DNA of 64,000 bases from Bact-08 sp964533215 (GTDB lineage: Bacteria > Bacteroidota > Bacteroidia > Bacteroidales > UBA932): positions 186,001 to 250,000 of the forward strand of contig CAZHLJ010000003.1 in the NCBI GenBank assembly GCA_964533215.1, read 5' to 3'. Positions 51,534 to 60,386 of this stretch are shown here, piece by piece. The position numbers and the translations under genes are program-made. The stretch's first letter is position 1, and each line of letters begins with the position of its first letter. The notes under the pieces were generated by a model that saw only the letters and a list, made by a program, of their open reading frames with translations, was not told the DNA's origin and did not search any database.

Positions 51534-52757
51534 TTGATTGTGGAGCCTAAAATAAGAATCCGGGATTTTTCATATAATTTACCCGAAGACAGAATTGCAA
51601 AGTACCCCCTTACTAACAGGGATGATTCCAAAATTTTAATATTTGATGACAAACATATAAGTGAGTCCAAATTTTCAAATCTCGTTGAGTTGTTACCCTC
51701 CGACTCTTTAATAGTGTTCAACAACACTAAAGTTGTACCGGCGCGTCTTATTTTCACCAAAGAGAGCGGTGCTTCTATTGAGATCTTCTGTCTGGAACCA
51801 CATTTTCCTGAAGAATACAATACCTCATTTGCTTCCACCCAAACATGCAGTTGGGTATGTATTGTTGGAAACAGCAAGAGATGGAAGAGTGGTTATGTGA
51901 ATTTTAACAGCCATGGAGTTGAAAAGCTTGAAAAATATCAATTTAAGGCTAAAATCATAGAGAAAACCGAAGATAAGTTCATAATAGAGTTCTCTTGGTC
52001 TTGTGAAATCCCTTTTTCCCAGCTTATGGAAGAGTGTGGGAAGGTTCCGATTCCTCCCTATTTGAAGAGAGATGCGGAGGACTCTGATACAGAAAGGTAT
52101 CAGACTCTATACGCAAAATTCAGAGGTTCTGTTGCTGCTCCTACAGCTGGACTTCACTTTACAGATACTGTAATTAAGAGTATCGAGAAGAAAGGTATTG
52201 AAAAGGCAGAGTTGTGTCTTCATGTTGGTGCAGGAACATTCCTTCCTGTAAAATCGGAGTTTATAAAAGACCACAACATGCATTCCGAGCCATTTTCAGT
52301 ATCTCGGGAACTGATTACAAAACTGCTTGATTACCGCGATAAAAAGGTTATTTCAGTAGGTACTACTTCAACCAGATGCCTTGAATCTTTGTACTATCTA
52401 GGGGTGCAGTGTATAGAAATAGGATATCCATCATTTGTGAACCAGTGGGAGCCATATAATAAAGATTATGAATATACTTTAAAGGAGTCACTTGAAGCTA
52501 TTCTTAAATGGATGGATAAAGAGGGCAAAAGCAATTTGATTACAAAAACAAGCATCATAATTGTACCATCTTTCAGGTTTAGAGTTGTAGATATTCTGAT
52601 AACAAATTTCCATCAGCCTCAAAGTACCCTCTTGCTGTTGATTTCTGCTTTTATTGGTGATGGTTGGAAAAATGCTTATAAATATGCCTTGGATCATGAA
52701 TTCAGGTTCCTCAGTTATGGTGACAGTTCAATCCTTTTCAGATCTACTGGGATTTAA
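51534..52757 (+). CDS. queA: S-adenosylmethionine:tRNA ribosyltransferase-isomerase
   Basis: Transfers the ribosyl moiety of SAM to preQ1-tRNA in queuosine synthesis. Typical motifs are present: RDFSYNLPEDRIAKYPLTNRDDSK at the start of the domain, VFNNTKVVPARL, VAAPTAGLHFT and HVGAGTFLPV. There is no in-frame ATG near the N-terminus, so translation must begin at TTG (51534) or GTG (51540); about 11 bp separate the -7 box from this codon, implying a very short 5' UTR. At 407 aa it is longer than the usual 340-350 aa enzyme. It overlaps the convergent YyaL-like gene by 30 bp. Confidence 0.9.
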   Translation: MIVEPKIRIRDFSYNLPEDRIAKYPLTNRDDSKILIFDDKHISESKFSNLVELLPSDSLIVFNNTKVVPARLIFTKESGASIEIFCLEPHFPEEYNTSFASTQTCSWVCIVGNSKRWKSGYVNFNSHGVEKLEKYQFKAKIIEKTEDKFIIEFSWSCEIPFSQLMEECGKVPIPPYLKRDAEDSDTERYQTLYAKFRGSVAAPTAGLHFTDTVIKSIEKKGIEKAELCLHVGAGTFLPVKSEFIKDHNMHSEPFSVSRELITKLLDYRDKKVISVGTTSTRCLESLYYLGVQCIEIGYPSFVNQWEPYNKDYEYTLKESLEAILKWMDKEGKSNLITKTSIIIVPSFRFRVVDILITNFHQPQSTLLLLISAFIGDGWKNAYKYALDHEFRFLSYGDSSILFRSTGI

Positions 52758-54491
52758 ATTTATGTATTTCAAGATTTTGTGAGCCCAGCTACATAACATG
52801 GGTCCTGAGGAAAGCAAGTTTGGAACAATATTGAAAATCTGTTGTTCGGCAATTTGAAGGTATTCCTTATTCCCAGTTATCTCATAAGTGGATAGTAGGT
52901 TTCCTGCCATTATTGAGTTTGCCGAAGGTCTTATTACGTCAATGTTAGACTCTCTTTTGAACGGAATAGTCTCAGTCTGAAGTCTATTTTCTGATTTGCT
53001 GAACATTCCGTTTTCTGGTTTGTAAAAATTCTGCATTACAATGTCCATGTATCTCAATGCTGTGTCCAGGTATTCGCTTTTCCCACATGCTTTATATATC
53101 TCCAGTGAGGCATCTATAAAGTTGGAGTAGTCGGAGAGGTATCCTAAAATCTCCTTTTTCTGGCAACATGAGTATCTGTATAATTTACCCAGATCGTTTC
53201 TGTTATTTATCAATAAATTGTCAAGACCTTCTATTGCTTCTAGCAACATCTTGTCATTATCCAATAGTTTAGATGATGCTGATAATGCCTTAATTAATTG
53301 TGAATTATGAGATGTGATTTCTCTTTTGTCAACATAATATCCCCTGTGCTCGTGCCTGCGGGCACGTAATTGACTCAGCTCTTCAGGAGTGATGTAATAA
53401 GGGCTTTCAGAGACTCCCACCGGAGTCTGTTTGCATAGCTTGTTTTTTGTCAGGTCCAGTCCAAGGGCAACAGCAATTTCAGTGTATCTGTCAGGAAAAA
53501 GGATAGAAAGTTCGTTTATCGAGAATTGGTAATAGGAAGAGTCATCCACCGGAGTCATAAGCGTAGAACTGTTGAAATAAGCTCCTTTCTTATTTGAAAG
53601 CTCATTTCTTATAAAATCGTATGTGAGAATTGAGGTATTCTTGTATGATTCTTTGCTGAAATGTTTGTATGCAGTGGCATATAGCAACATAAACTGACTG
53701 TTCTCTTCCAGGGTTTTCTCATACTGTGCTTCACAGCATGAAAAATCTTTTGCCTGTCTGAAAAAACCGCCATCCACAGGGTCAAAGATTGCAGAAAACT
53801 GCAAATGATCAAGTAAAGACTCGATTTTTAATGAGATTGTATCGTTAGGGAAATATCTGAGATATTCCAGTATGGTGATGATACTGCTAGGATTAGGTGT
53901 GAAAGGACTTAATTTGTATATGAAATCGTTTTCAAACATGCCTTTATACCACAATTGGACATATTGGGAAAGGAGGGTCGTGTCTATAGTTGCATTTTCT
54001 ACTTTTTCTGTAATGATTCCCGTATTTATTGCTCTTTTTGAAAGTTCATCAGATAATTTTATCAGTAGCTCCTGTTTCTCCTTATTAGCAAGAATCAAGC
54101 TATTGGCCAAATCCAGAAAGTTATCTATATTACAGTCAGAAAAACAGATAATTGGCTTTCTGTTAGGCATTATGAACATATTCATTGGCCCATAGGAAAA
54201 ATCTTGATTCAAAAATAAAAGGTCCAGAGCCAGCAGAAATGACTCAGGCTTGTCCTCTTTGTCCTCGGCGATACATATAAAGTTGTCATTGAGAATTTTA
54301 ATAACTTCAGGGTCACTGAATAACTTTATAGATTCCTCCCTGATATACATATTGCTTACATATCCTATATGTTGAAAGATCAATTTGTTTTCTTTTATTG
54401 CTCTTTCAATAAGTTGCCCTGAGAGAGAGGGATTCCAGTTAATTCCTTTTCCCGACAATAATTTTAAATATGGTGAACACGTACTGAACAT
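52728..54491 (-). CDS. YyaL/DUF255-like protein lacking active-site cysteines
   Basis: 587 aa. The N-terminal about 160 residues resemble the thioredoxin-like domain of the YyaL/SPATA20 family (INWNP, then IFQHIGYVSNMYIREESIKLFSDPEVIKILNDNFICIAEDKEDKPESF), and the rest looks like the (alpha/alpha)6 barrel. In family members the turn after GYS is CHWCH; here residues 45-50 are VSNMYI, so both cysteines are missing. The usual GGWP segment reads YGPMNMFI. It is therefore not a thiol oxidoreductase, though the reading frame is intact. It is shorter than the typical 650-700 aa. Its function is unknown. Confidence 0.72.
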   Translation of the reverse strand: MFSTCSPYLKLLSGKGINWNPSLSGQLIERAIKENKLIFQHIGYVSNMYIREESIKLFSDPEVIKILNDNFICIAEDKEDKPESFLLALDLLFLNQDFSYGPMNMFIMPNRKPIICFSDCNIDNFLDLANSLILANKEKQELLIKLSDELSKRAINTGIITEKVENATIDTTLLSQYVQLWYKGMFENDFIYKLSPFTPNPSSIITILEYLRYFPNDTISLKIESLLDHLQFSAIFDPVDGGFFRQAKDFSCCEAQYEKTLEENSQFMLLYATAYKHFSKESYKNTSILTYDFIRNELSNKKGAYFNSSTLMTPVDDSSYYQFSINELSILFPDRYTEIAVALGLDLTKNKLCKQTPVGVSESPYYITPEELSQLRARRHEHRGYYVDKREITSHNSQLIKALSASSKLLDNDKMLLEAIEGLDNLLINNRNDLGKLYRYSCCQKKEILGYLSDYSNFIDASLEIYKACGKSEYLDTALRYMDIVMQNFYKPENGMFSKSENRLQTETIPFKRESNIDVIRPSANSIMAGNLLSTYEITGNKEYLQIAEQQIFNIVPNLLSSGPMLCSWAHKILKYINLNPSRSEKD

Positions 54492-54499
54492 TATTTAAT

Positions 54500-54507
54500 T
54501 AAATTTG
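54500..54507 (+). promoter_or_regulatory. -7 box for the acyl-CoA synthetase operon
   Basis: TAAATTTG (TAnnTTTG), 21 bp upstream of the start codon at 54529. No clear -33 motif. Confidence 0.4.
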
Positions 54508-54528
54508 CTATACTAAACCTTACATACC

Positions 54529-56379
54529 ATGAAAAGGACACTGTTAGATCTTTTTGAGGAGTCTGTTGCAAAATACTCAAACAATACCTTTCTTCTTGAG
54601 AGGGAGGATGGTGGGTATAAACCGACTACCTATGCTCAAACTAAACTACTAGCAGAACAATTTGGCGCTGGGCTTTGTTCACTAGGTTTTGAGAAAAATT
54701 CAAATGCATCCATACTTTCAGAAGGGAGGAATCTTTGGATAATCGGAGAATTGGCAATTTTTTATGCAGCTGGAGTCAATGTTCCACTTTCGATTAAGCT
54801 GGAGGAGGGTACTGATCTTCTGTTCAGGCTTATTCATGCTGATGTGATGCTGTTGATGGTTTCTGCAAAGCAACTGCCCAAGATAAGGGCAATAAGGGAC
54901 AAGCTTCCTATGGTCAAGCATATTGTGGTTTTTGATAAGCTGGAAGATTATCAGGAAAGGGAGGTTTATTATGGCGATGTATTGGAGAGAGGTAGACAAT
55001 ATCTTGAGGAAAATAGGGAGAGCTTTATGAAACTGGGCAAATCTATTAAAAATGATGATTATGCCACCATTACATATACTTCAGGCACAACAGCTGACCC
55101 AAAGGGTGTGATTCTCACACATCGTAATTATACTGCAAATGTAGAACAGGCTCTTACATGTATGGATATACCTCCAAAATTCAGGAATTTGATTATTTTG
55201 CCTCTGGATCATTGTTTTGCTCATGTTGTGGGATTTTATATAATGATCTCCCGGGGGGCAATTGTAGCAACTGTTCCTCCTGGTAAAACTGGGATTGAAT
55301 CCCTTAAGAACATACCCATCAGTATACAAGAGGTTAAACCTAATCTTTTACTTTCGGTTCCGGCTTTAGCCAAGAGTTTTAAGAAAAACATTGAGCAGTC
55401 TGTCAGATCAAAGGGAAAAATAACAGAATCGCTGTTCAACTTTGCTCTTAAAATTTCAATAACATATAATAAAGATGGATGGAATAAGGGTTCCGGATGG
55501 ACTTTCATACTGGCTCCTCTTAAATTTTTGTTTGATAAGATTTTGTTCTCTAAAGTGCGCATGGCTATGGGGGGAGAGCTTAAATTTTTCGTTGGCGGCG
55601 GTGCCCTTTTGGACAAGGAGCTTCAAAAGTTCTATTATGCCATAGGAATTCCTATGTTTCAGGGTTATGGCCTTTCAGAAGCAACGCCTGTGATTTCGAC
55701 AAATACTCCAGCCAGACATAAACTGGGCTCTTCTGGCATTCTTGTCAAACCGCTGGAAATAAAAATATTGGATAATGAAGGAAAAGAGCTTGAGATTGGA
55801 GAGGCCGGAGAGATAGTGGTTAAAGGGGAGAATGTGATGGCGGGTTACTGGAAGAATCCAAAAGCTACGGCTGATACTATAAAGGATGGTTGGCTATATA
55901 CCGGAGATCTGGGTTATATGGACAAGGACGGTTTCCTGTATGTTCAAGGGCGTTTTAAATCTCTGCTGATAGGAAGTGATGGAGAAAAATATTCTCCGGA
56001 AGAGATTGAGGAGACTATTGTAACTCAATCTAGTATTATTCAGCAAATTATGCTCTATAATAATCAGTCGCCATATACAATAGCGATTATAGTGGCAGAT
56101 AAGAATTCGCCTCTGAAGGGTGCCGAACTTGTAAAAGCAGTTGGTGCTGAAATAGACAAGTACAAAGGCAAAGGTGAATATGCAGGACTTTTCCCTGAGA
56201 GGTGGCTTCCGGCTTCTTTTATTCTTTCACAAGAGCCATTCACGGAGCAGAATAGAATGATTAATTCAACAATGAAGTTAGTTAGATCAAAGGTAGAGGA
56301 GGCATATAGCGAGAGGATCAGCTATGCATATACTTCTGAGGGTAAGGATATTTACAACAAATTTAATCTTCAAGGCTGA
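54529..56379 (+). CDS. Long-chain acyl-CoA synthetase (AMP-binding)
   Basis: 616 aa adenylate-forming enzyme that activates fatty acids to acyl-CoA (or acyl-ACP). The P-loop motif is TITYTSGTTADPKGV (about 183-197). Further motifs are MFQGYGLSEATPVIS, the GWLYTGDLGYMDKDGFLYVQGR hinge, and the C-terminal lysine region with EQNRMINSTMKL. The next gene begins within its stop codon (TGATG), and an acyltransferase follows, suggesting a lipid-remodelling operon. Confidence 0.9.
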   Translation: MKRTLLDLFEESVAKYSNNTFLLEREDGGYKPTTYAQTKLLAEQFGAGLCSLGFEKNSNASILSEGRNLWIIGELAIFYAAGVNVPLSIKLEEGTDLLFRLIHADVMLLMVSAKQLPKIRAIRDKLPMVKHIVVFDKLEDYQEREVYYGDVLERGRQYLEENRESFMKLGKSIKNDDYATITYTSGTTADPKGVILTHRNYTANVEQALTCMDIPPKFRNLIILPLDHCFAHVVGFYIMISRGAIVATVPPGKTGIESLKNIPISIQEVKPNLLLSVPALAKSFKKNIEQSVRSKGKITESLFNFALKISITYNKDGWNKGSGWTFILAPLKFLFDKILFSKVRMAMGGELKFFVGGGALLDKELQKFYYAIGIPMFQGYGLSEATPVISTNTPARHKLGSSGILVKPLEIKILDNEGKELEIGEAGEIVVKGENVMAGYWKNPKATADTIKDGWLYTGDLGYMDKDGFLYVQGRFKSLLIGSDGEKYSPEEIEETIVTQSSIIQQIMLYNNQSPYTIAIIVADKNSPLKGAELVKAVGAEIDKYKGKGEYAGLFPERWLPASFILSQEPFTEQNRMINSTMKLVRSKVEEAYSERISYAYTSEGKDIYNKFNLQG

Positions 56380-58022
56380 TGCGTAAATTTAAATTATTGA
56401 TCTCTATTTTATTAATAGTGGTCAGCTTTGCTTTTGCTTTAAGTTACTATCTGCTTCCAGGGATTTTTGTGAATGATTCAAAAGATCAATTTTCAGCTTT
56501 AAGGGTATCAGAGGACATAAAGACAATAAGTAAAGAGCCACATTCAATTGAAAATCCGGAAGCAAGAGAAAAGGTAAGGGATTTTCTGACCATGAGGCTG
56601 AAAGAGATGCAGATACCCTCTTCCTCTTATTCATATGACTCTGTTTTGTCGCGTTTCAGAACTCCGATTCTTGTATCAAACATTTATGCTTCTATTGATC
56701 CTCCTGGAGGAAAGGCTTCCGGATATCTTTTGCTTGTAGCACATTTAGATTCAAGGTTCAAGAGCAAGGTTCTAGGAAAGGAGGTTTATTCACATGGTGC
56801 CGCTGATGATGGATATGGACTGGGTGTAATACTCGAGTCTGTAAGATTGGCGCTCAGGTACAGGGATGATTGGAAACAGGGGGTTAAAATTCTATTTACT
56901 GATACTGAAGAATCAGACCTTGAAGGGATGAAGTGTGCATTGAGTGATAATCCTGAGATTTTTGATAATGTAGGACTGGTGATAAATGTAGAGGCAAGAG
57001 GGGTGAAGGGGCCTGTATTGCTGTTTGAAACGTCTGCGGGTAATAAATGCCTGATAGATCTATATAAATCTGCAAATTATCCGATATCTTACTCATTGAC
57101 CTCTGCTGTATACAAGTTTCTTCCTAGTACAACAGATTACTCTCTCCTGAAGGAGAGCTTTCCAGGAATGAATTTTTCCGTCATTGGAGATCTGAAGTAT
57201 TACCATACAGACTTGGATAACTTCAATAATATATCTCTTGGCTCAATTCAGCATTACGGAGTACAGATAACTCCTATAATTAATAGGTACTTGACAAGCT
57301 CTGCCTATAGTAACAGTAAAAGCCTTGTATCCAATCATAAGGTTGTATTTTTTACAATTCCATTGATTGGACTTGCTACATTTACCAGTACCGGATACTT
57401 GGCGTTTAATATCCTTACATTCTTGATTTTTATATGGTTGTTTCTATTTTTGTCCAAGAGAGGTGTGATTGGAGGTAAAGGTGTGATTGCTAGCATAACT
57501 TTGACATCTTTATTTGTCCTGGGTTCCGTATTAGTAGGCTTTTCCATTGCCTGGCTCTCTGCTTTTATTACAGGCCAGAAGTACAATATTATTAATCTTC
57601 CATATGTAAGTCATGATTGGATTATTCTGGTAATTATTTCATTAATATCCTTAGTCTTATACATGATATACTATATCAGAGGAATACGTAGAATGTCTTT
57701 CAATCCAGTAGAATCTGTTGTTGGAAACGTTTGTATTCAGATAATTCTTTCGATAGTGCTTTATTTATGGGTAGGAGAGAACTTCTTCCTCCTTATTCCT
57801 GCCTTTCTGTCTGTTTTTTCAATTTTTGCCTCAATTGCGATCAAGTCCGGCTCTCCATGCATTGTAGCAATAATTTTGATTTTACTGATTTTAGTGCCCT
57901 TTTATCACATACTTGTGTTATCACTAACATTTGGAGCCTTGCCTCTGATAATGTTGATTTATACCATACTAGTGTCTCTTATGATTCCTTTGTCAGAATG
58001 CTTTTTGAGAAAACTTTTTTAA
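56379..58022 (+). CDS. M28-family peptidase with C-terminal membrane domain
   Basis: 547 aa. After an N-terminal membrane anchor (about 7-27) comes a zinc aminopeptidase-like M28 domain: VAHLDSR (His-Asp), GAADDGYGLGVILE (bridging Asp), DTEESDLEG (Glu-Glu) and a late His in YYHTDLDN. The C-terminal 220 residues have about seven hydrophobic segments, like ER metallopeptidase 1 and similar membrane M28 proteins. The catalytic domain should face the periplasm. It overlaps the acyl-CoA synthetase stop by 1 bp. Confidence 0.85.
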   Translation: MRKFKLLISILLIVVSFAFALSYYLLPGIFVNDSKDQFSALRVSEDIKTISKEPHSIENPEAREKVRDFLTMRLKEMQIPSSSYSYDSVLSRFRTPILVSNIYASIDPPGGKASGYLLLVAHLDSRFKSKVLGKEVYSHGAADDGYGLGVILESVRLALRYRDDWKQGVKILFTDTEESDLEGMKCALSDNPEIFDNVGLVINVEARGVKGPVLLFETSAGNKCLIDLYKSANYPISYSLTSAVYKFLPSTTDYSLLKESFPGMNFSVIGDLKYYHTDLDNFNNISLGSIQHYGVQITPIINRYLTSSAYSNSKSLVSNHKVVFFTIPLIGLATFTSTGYLAFNILTFLIFIWLFLFLSKRGVIGGKGVIASITLTSLFVLGSVLVGFSIAWLSAFITGQKYNIINLPYVSHDWIILVIISLISLVLYMIYYIRGIRRMSFNPVESVVGNVCIQIILSIVLYLWVGENFFLLIPAFLSVFSIFASIAIKSGSPCIVAIILILLILVPFYHILVLSLTFGALPLIMLIYTILVSLMIPLSECFLRKLF

Positions 58023-58065
58023 TCGGATATATATTTTTTAACTTTACCCAATAAAAGACTTGCCA

Positions 58066-59202
58066 ATGGTTAATGATAAATTTCAGGATATAAGGCCTTA
58101 TATAGAAGATGAAATTGGTCCTGCACTAAAAAGGATAGCCAAGCACCCTCTACTATCTTCAATTTGTTCGTATCTATTCCCGGACAAGAAGCCTGATGAT
58201 ATAAGGCGCCTGATTGGTTCTCTTGAAAGCGTTGATGACTTCCAGAAAGAGGTAATGTTTCACGCTATCAATAAGATAATTACAGATACTTCACGTACGC
58301 TTTCATATGCTGGTATAGATCAGCTTAAGGATAATAAAAAGCACCTCTTTATATCCAATCATAGAGATATTCTTCTGGACTCAGGTATTATTCAGGTTAT
58401 CTTTTATATGAACGATGTTCAGACATCTGAAATGGCAGTTGGCGATAACCTTATCACCGATCCTTTTATCGCCGACATAGCGAGATCAAATAAGATGATA
58501 ACTGTTGTGAGGAATAAAAACCCAAGGGAAATATATAACTCTTCGCTTATTCTTTCTCAGTATATAAGACAGATTGTTACAGGAAATGAAAGCTCGGTTT
58601 GGATTGCTCAAAGGAATGGAAGGACAAAGGATGGGGTAGACCTTACGGAGCAAGGATTACTTAAAATGTTTGAAATGAGTGGCGAAAATGATTTCGTCAA
58701 GGATTTCGATGAGCTGTCGATAATTCCTATATCTATCTCTTATGAATTTGAACCCTGCGACCTATTGAAAACCAAAGAGCTCTATATTTCACGTAGGAAA
58801 AAGTATGTAAAGAACCCAGGAGAAGATCTGAACAGCATAATTACAGGTATCATGCAGTTTAAGGGCAATGTTCATATAAATTTCTGCAAACCGCTTACTT
58901 TGGAGGTGATTCAATCATGTTCGCTTCTGGAAAAGAATGAAAGGTTCAAATCACTTGCCGAAGTTATAGATAGGAATATAATTGAATCTTATCAGCTTTG
59001 GAAGAATAATTATATAGCATATGATATTCTCTATTCTACTGATAAGTATGCAAACCGATACTCAGGTGCTGATAAACAATCGTTTTTAAGCTATTTGAAG
59101 TATAAACTTTCAGATGTGGATGGTAACCCTAAAGAGATGGAAGATATCTTTCTATCTATTTATGCCAACCCAGTCAGAAGTAAGGAAAAGCTTGATTATT
59201 AA
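58066..59202 (+). CDS. Glycerophospholipid acyltransferase-like protein
   Basis: 378 aa, resembling the PlsC/AGPAT superfamily. HLFISNHRDILLDSGI contains the NHxxxxD-like motif (spacing NHRDILLD), and a later VWIAQRNGRTKDG resembles the FPEGTRS motif. I chose the ATG at 58066; a TTG two codons upstream is less likely. No signal peptide is seen. With acyl-CoA synthetase and a membrane peptidase upstream it probably acylates a membrane lipid; the acceptor is unknown. Confidence 0.75.
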   Translation: MVNDKFQDIRPYIEDEIGPALKRIAKHPLLSSICSYLFPDKKPDDIRRLIGSLESVDDFQKEVMFHAINKIITDTSRTLSYAGIDQLKDNKKHLFISNHRDILLDSGIIQVIFYMNDVQTSEMAVGDNLITDPFIADIARSNKMITVVRNKNPREIYNSSLILSQYIRQIVTGNESSVWIAQRNGRTKDGVDLTEQGLLKMFEMSGENDFVKDFDELSIIPISISYEFEPCDLLKTKELYISRRKKYVKNPGEDLNSIITGIMQFKGNVHINFCKPLTLEVIQSCSLLEKNERFKSLAEVIDRNIIESYQLWKNNYIAYDILYSTDKYANRYSGADKQSFLSYLKYKLSDVDGNPKEMEDIFLSIYANPVRSKEKLDY

Positions 59203-59219
59203 ATATTTACTATACTTAT

Positions 59220-59254
59220 AACAAATGAGTTATTTTGAGTAACAAGTGAGTTAT
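59220..59254. repeat. Direct repeat upstream of the lysine-fermentation operon
   Basis: AACAAATGAGTTAT (59220-59233) and AACAAGTGAGTTAT (59241-59254) differ at one base and are 21 bp apart, two helical turns. A small inverted repeat ACTTA-TTAT-TAAGT follows at 59266-59279. Together they look like an activator or repressor binding region about 75-105 bp before the atoD start. Confidence 0.4.
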
Positions 59255-59326
59255 GAGCCTCGTTGACTTATTATTAAGTTAATCTAATATAATTGTTAAA
59301 TTTACTGAACCAAAAATCTATTATTA

Positions 59327-59974
59327 ATGAATAAAAATATCTCTCTTAATGATGCTGTTGCTAAGATAAAAGACGGCATGACATTAATGGTTGGAGGGTT
59401 TCTTGCCTCTGGTGGCCCAAATAAGATTATGGATGCGTTGGTGGAATCCGGAGTAAAAGATCTGACTTTGATTTCCAATGATGCAGCCTATTCGGATAAA
59501 GGCTTGGGAAGGCTGATAGCTAACCGTCAAGTGAAGAAGCTTATATCCTCCTATGTCGGATCTAATCCAACAGCAATAGATCAAATGAATGCTGGAGAAC
59601 TGGAAATTGAATTTTGTCCGCAAGGCTCTTTGGCAGAGAGAATCAGGGCTTGTGGTGCCGGTTTGGGAGGTGTGTTGACCAAGACAGGCTTGGGAACGGT
59701 TGCTGCTCAGAACAAGGAGATAATTAATATAGATGGTGTTGACTACTTGCTTGAAAAGCCGCTGAAAGCAGATGTAGCTGTAATTGGTGCATCTATCTCA
59801 GATAAAATGGGAAACCTTTATTACAAAGGAACTACAAAAAATTTCAACCCACTTATGGCCATGGCAGCTGATACTGTAATTGTTGAAGTTGAAGAGATTG
59901 TTGAAAATGGTTCTATAAGGCCAGAGGATGTGCATACTCCTGCAATATTGATTGATCATATATTCATTAAATAA
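59327..59974 (+). CDS. atoD: Acetoacetate/butyrate CoA-transferase, subunit A
   Basis: 215 aa, the alpha subunit of a family I CoA-transferase: MVGGFLASGGPNKIMDAL, SNDAAYSDKGLGRLI, the FCPQGSLAERIRACGAGLGG motif and PLKADVAVIGASISDKMGNL. In lysine fermentation this enzyme exchanges CoA between butyryl-CoA and acetoacetate. The catalytic glutamate belongs to subunit B (AtoA), which is not next to it here; the following gene is kal. AtoA must be encoded beyond the window or elsewhere. Confidence 0.9.
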   Translation: MNKNISLNDAVAKIKDGMTLMVGGFLASGGPNKIMDALVESGVKDLTLISNDAAYSDKGLGRLIANRQVKKLISSYVGSNPTAIDQMNAGELEIEFCPQGSLAERIRACGAGLGGVLTKTGLGTVAAQNKEIINIDGVDYLLEKPLKADVAVIGASISDKMGNLYYKGTTKNFNPLMAMAADTVIVEVEEIVENGSIRPEDVHTPAILIDHIFIK

Positions 59975-59987
59975 AATATAATATAAT

Positions 59988-60374
59988 ATGTCCAAAACTG
60001 CTTTAATTCGTGTCAGAATGAGCTCTCATGACGCTCACTATGGTGGAAACCTTGTTGATGGTGCAAAAATGCTCCAGCTTTTCGGTGATGTTGCAACCGA
60101 GTTGCTAATTGATAGGGATGGGGATGAAGGACTCTTCAAGGCTTATGATAATGTGGAATTTATAGCTCCGGTATATGCCGGTGACTATATTGAGGCTTCC
60201 GGTGAGATAGTTTCCGAGGGTAACAGTTCACGAAAAATGAACTTTGTTGCAAAGAAGGTTATCGTTCCAAGACCTGACATCTCTGCATCTGCTGCTGATA
60301 TCCTGAAAGAACCAATTATTGTTTGCAAGGCAAGCGGTACATGTGTTACTCCGAAATCCTGCCAAAGAAAATAA
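59988..60374 (+). CDS. kal: 3-aminobutyryl-CoA ammonia-lyase
   Basis: 128 aa, hotdog-fold enzyme that deaminates L-3-aminobutyryl-CoA to crotonyl-CoA in the 3,5-diaminohexanoate lysine pathway. The sequence RVRMSSHDAHYGGNLVDGAKMLQLFGDVATELLI is characteristic. It starts 13 bp after atoD and 12 bp before kce, which supports the assignment. Crotonyl-CoA formed here is the substrate of the crotonase at 13062. Confidence 0.9.
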   Translation: MSKTALIRVRMSSHDAHYGGNLVDGAKMLQLFGDVATELLIDRDGDEGLFKAYDNVEFIAPVYAGDYIEASGEIVSEGNSSRKMNFVAKKVIVPRPDISASAADILKEPIIVCKASGTCVTPKSCQRK

Positions 60375-60386
60375 CAGCATAAGCCT

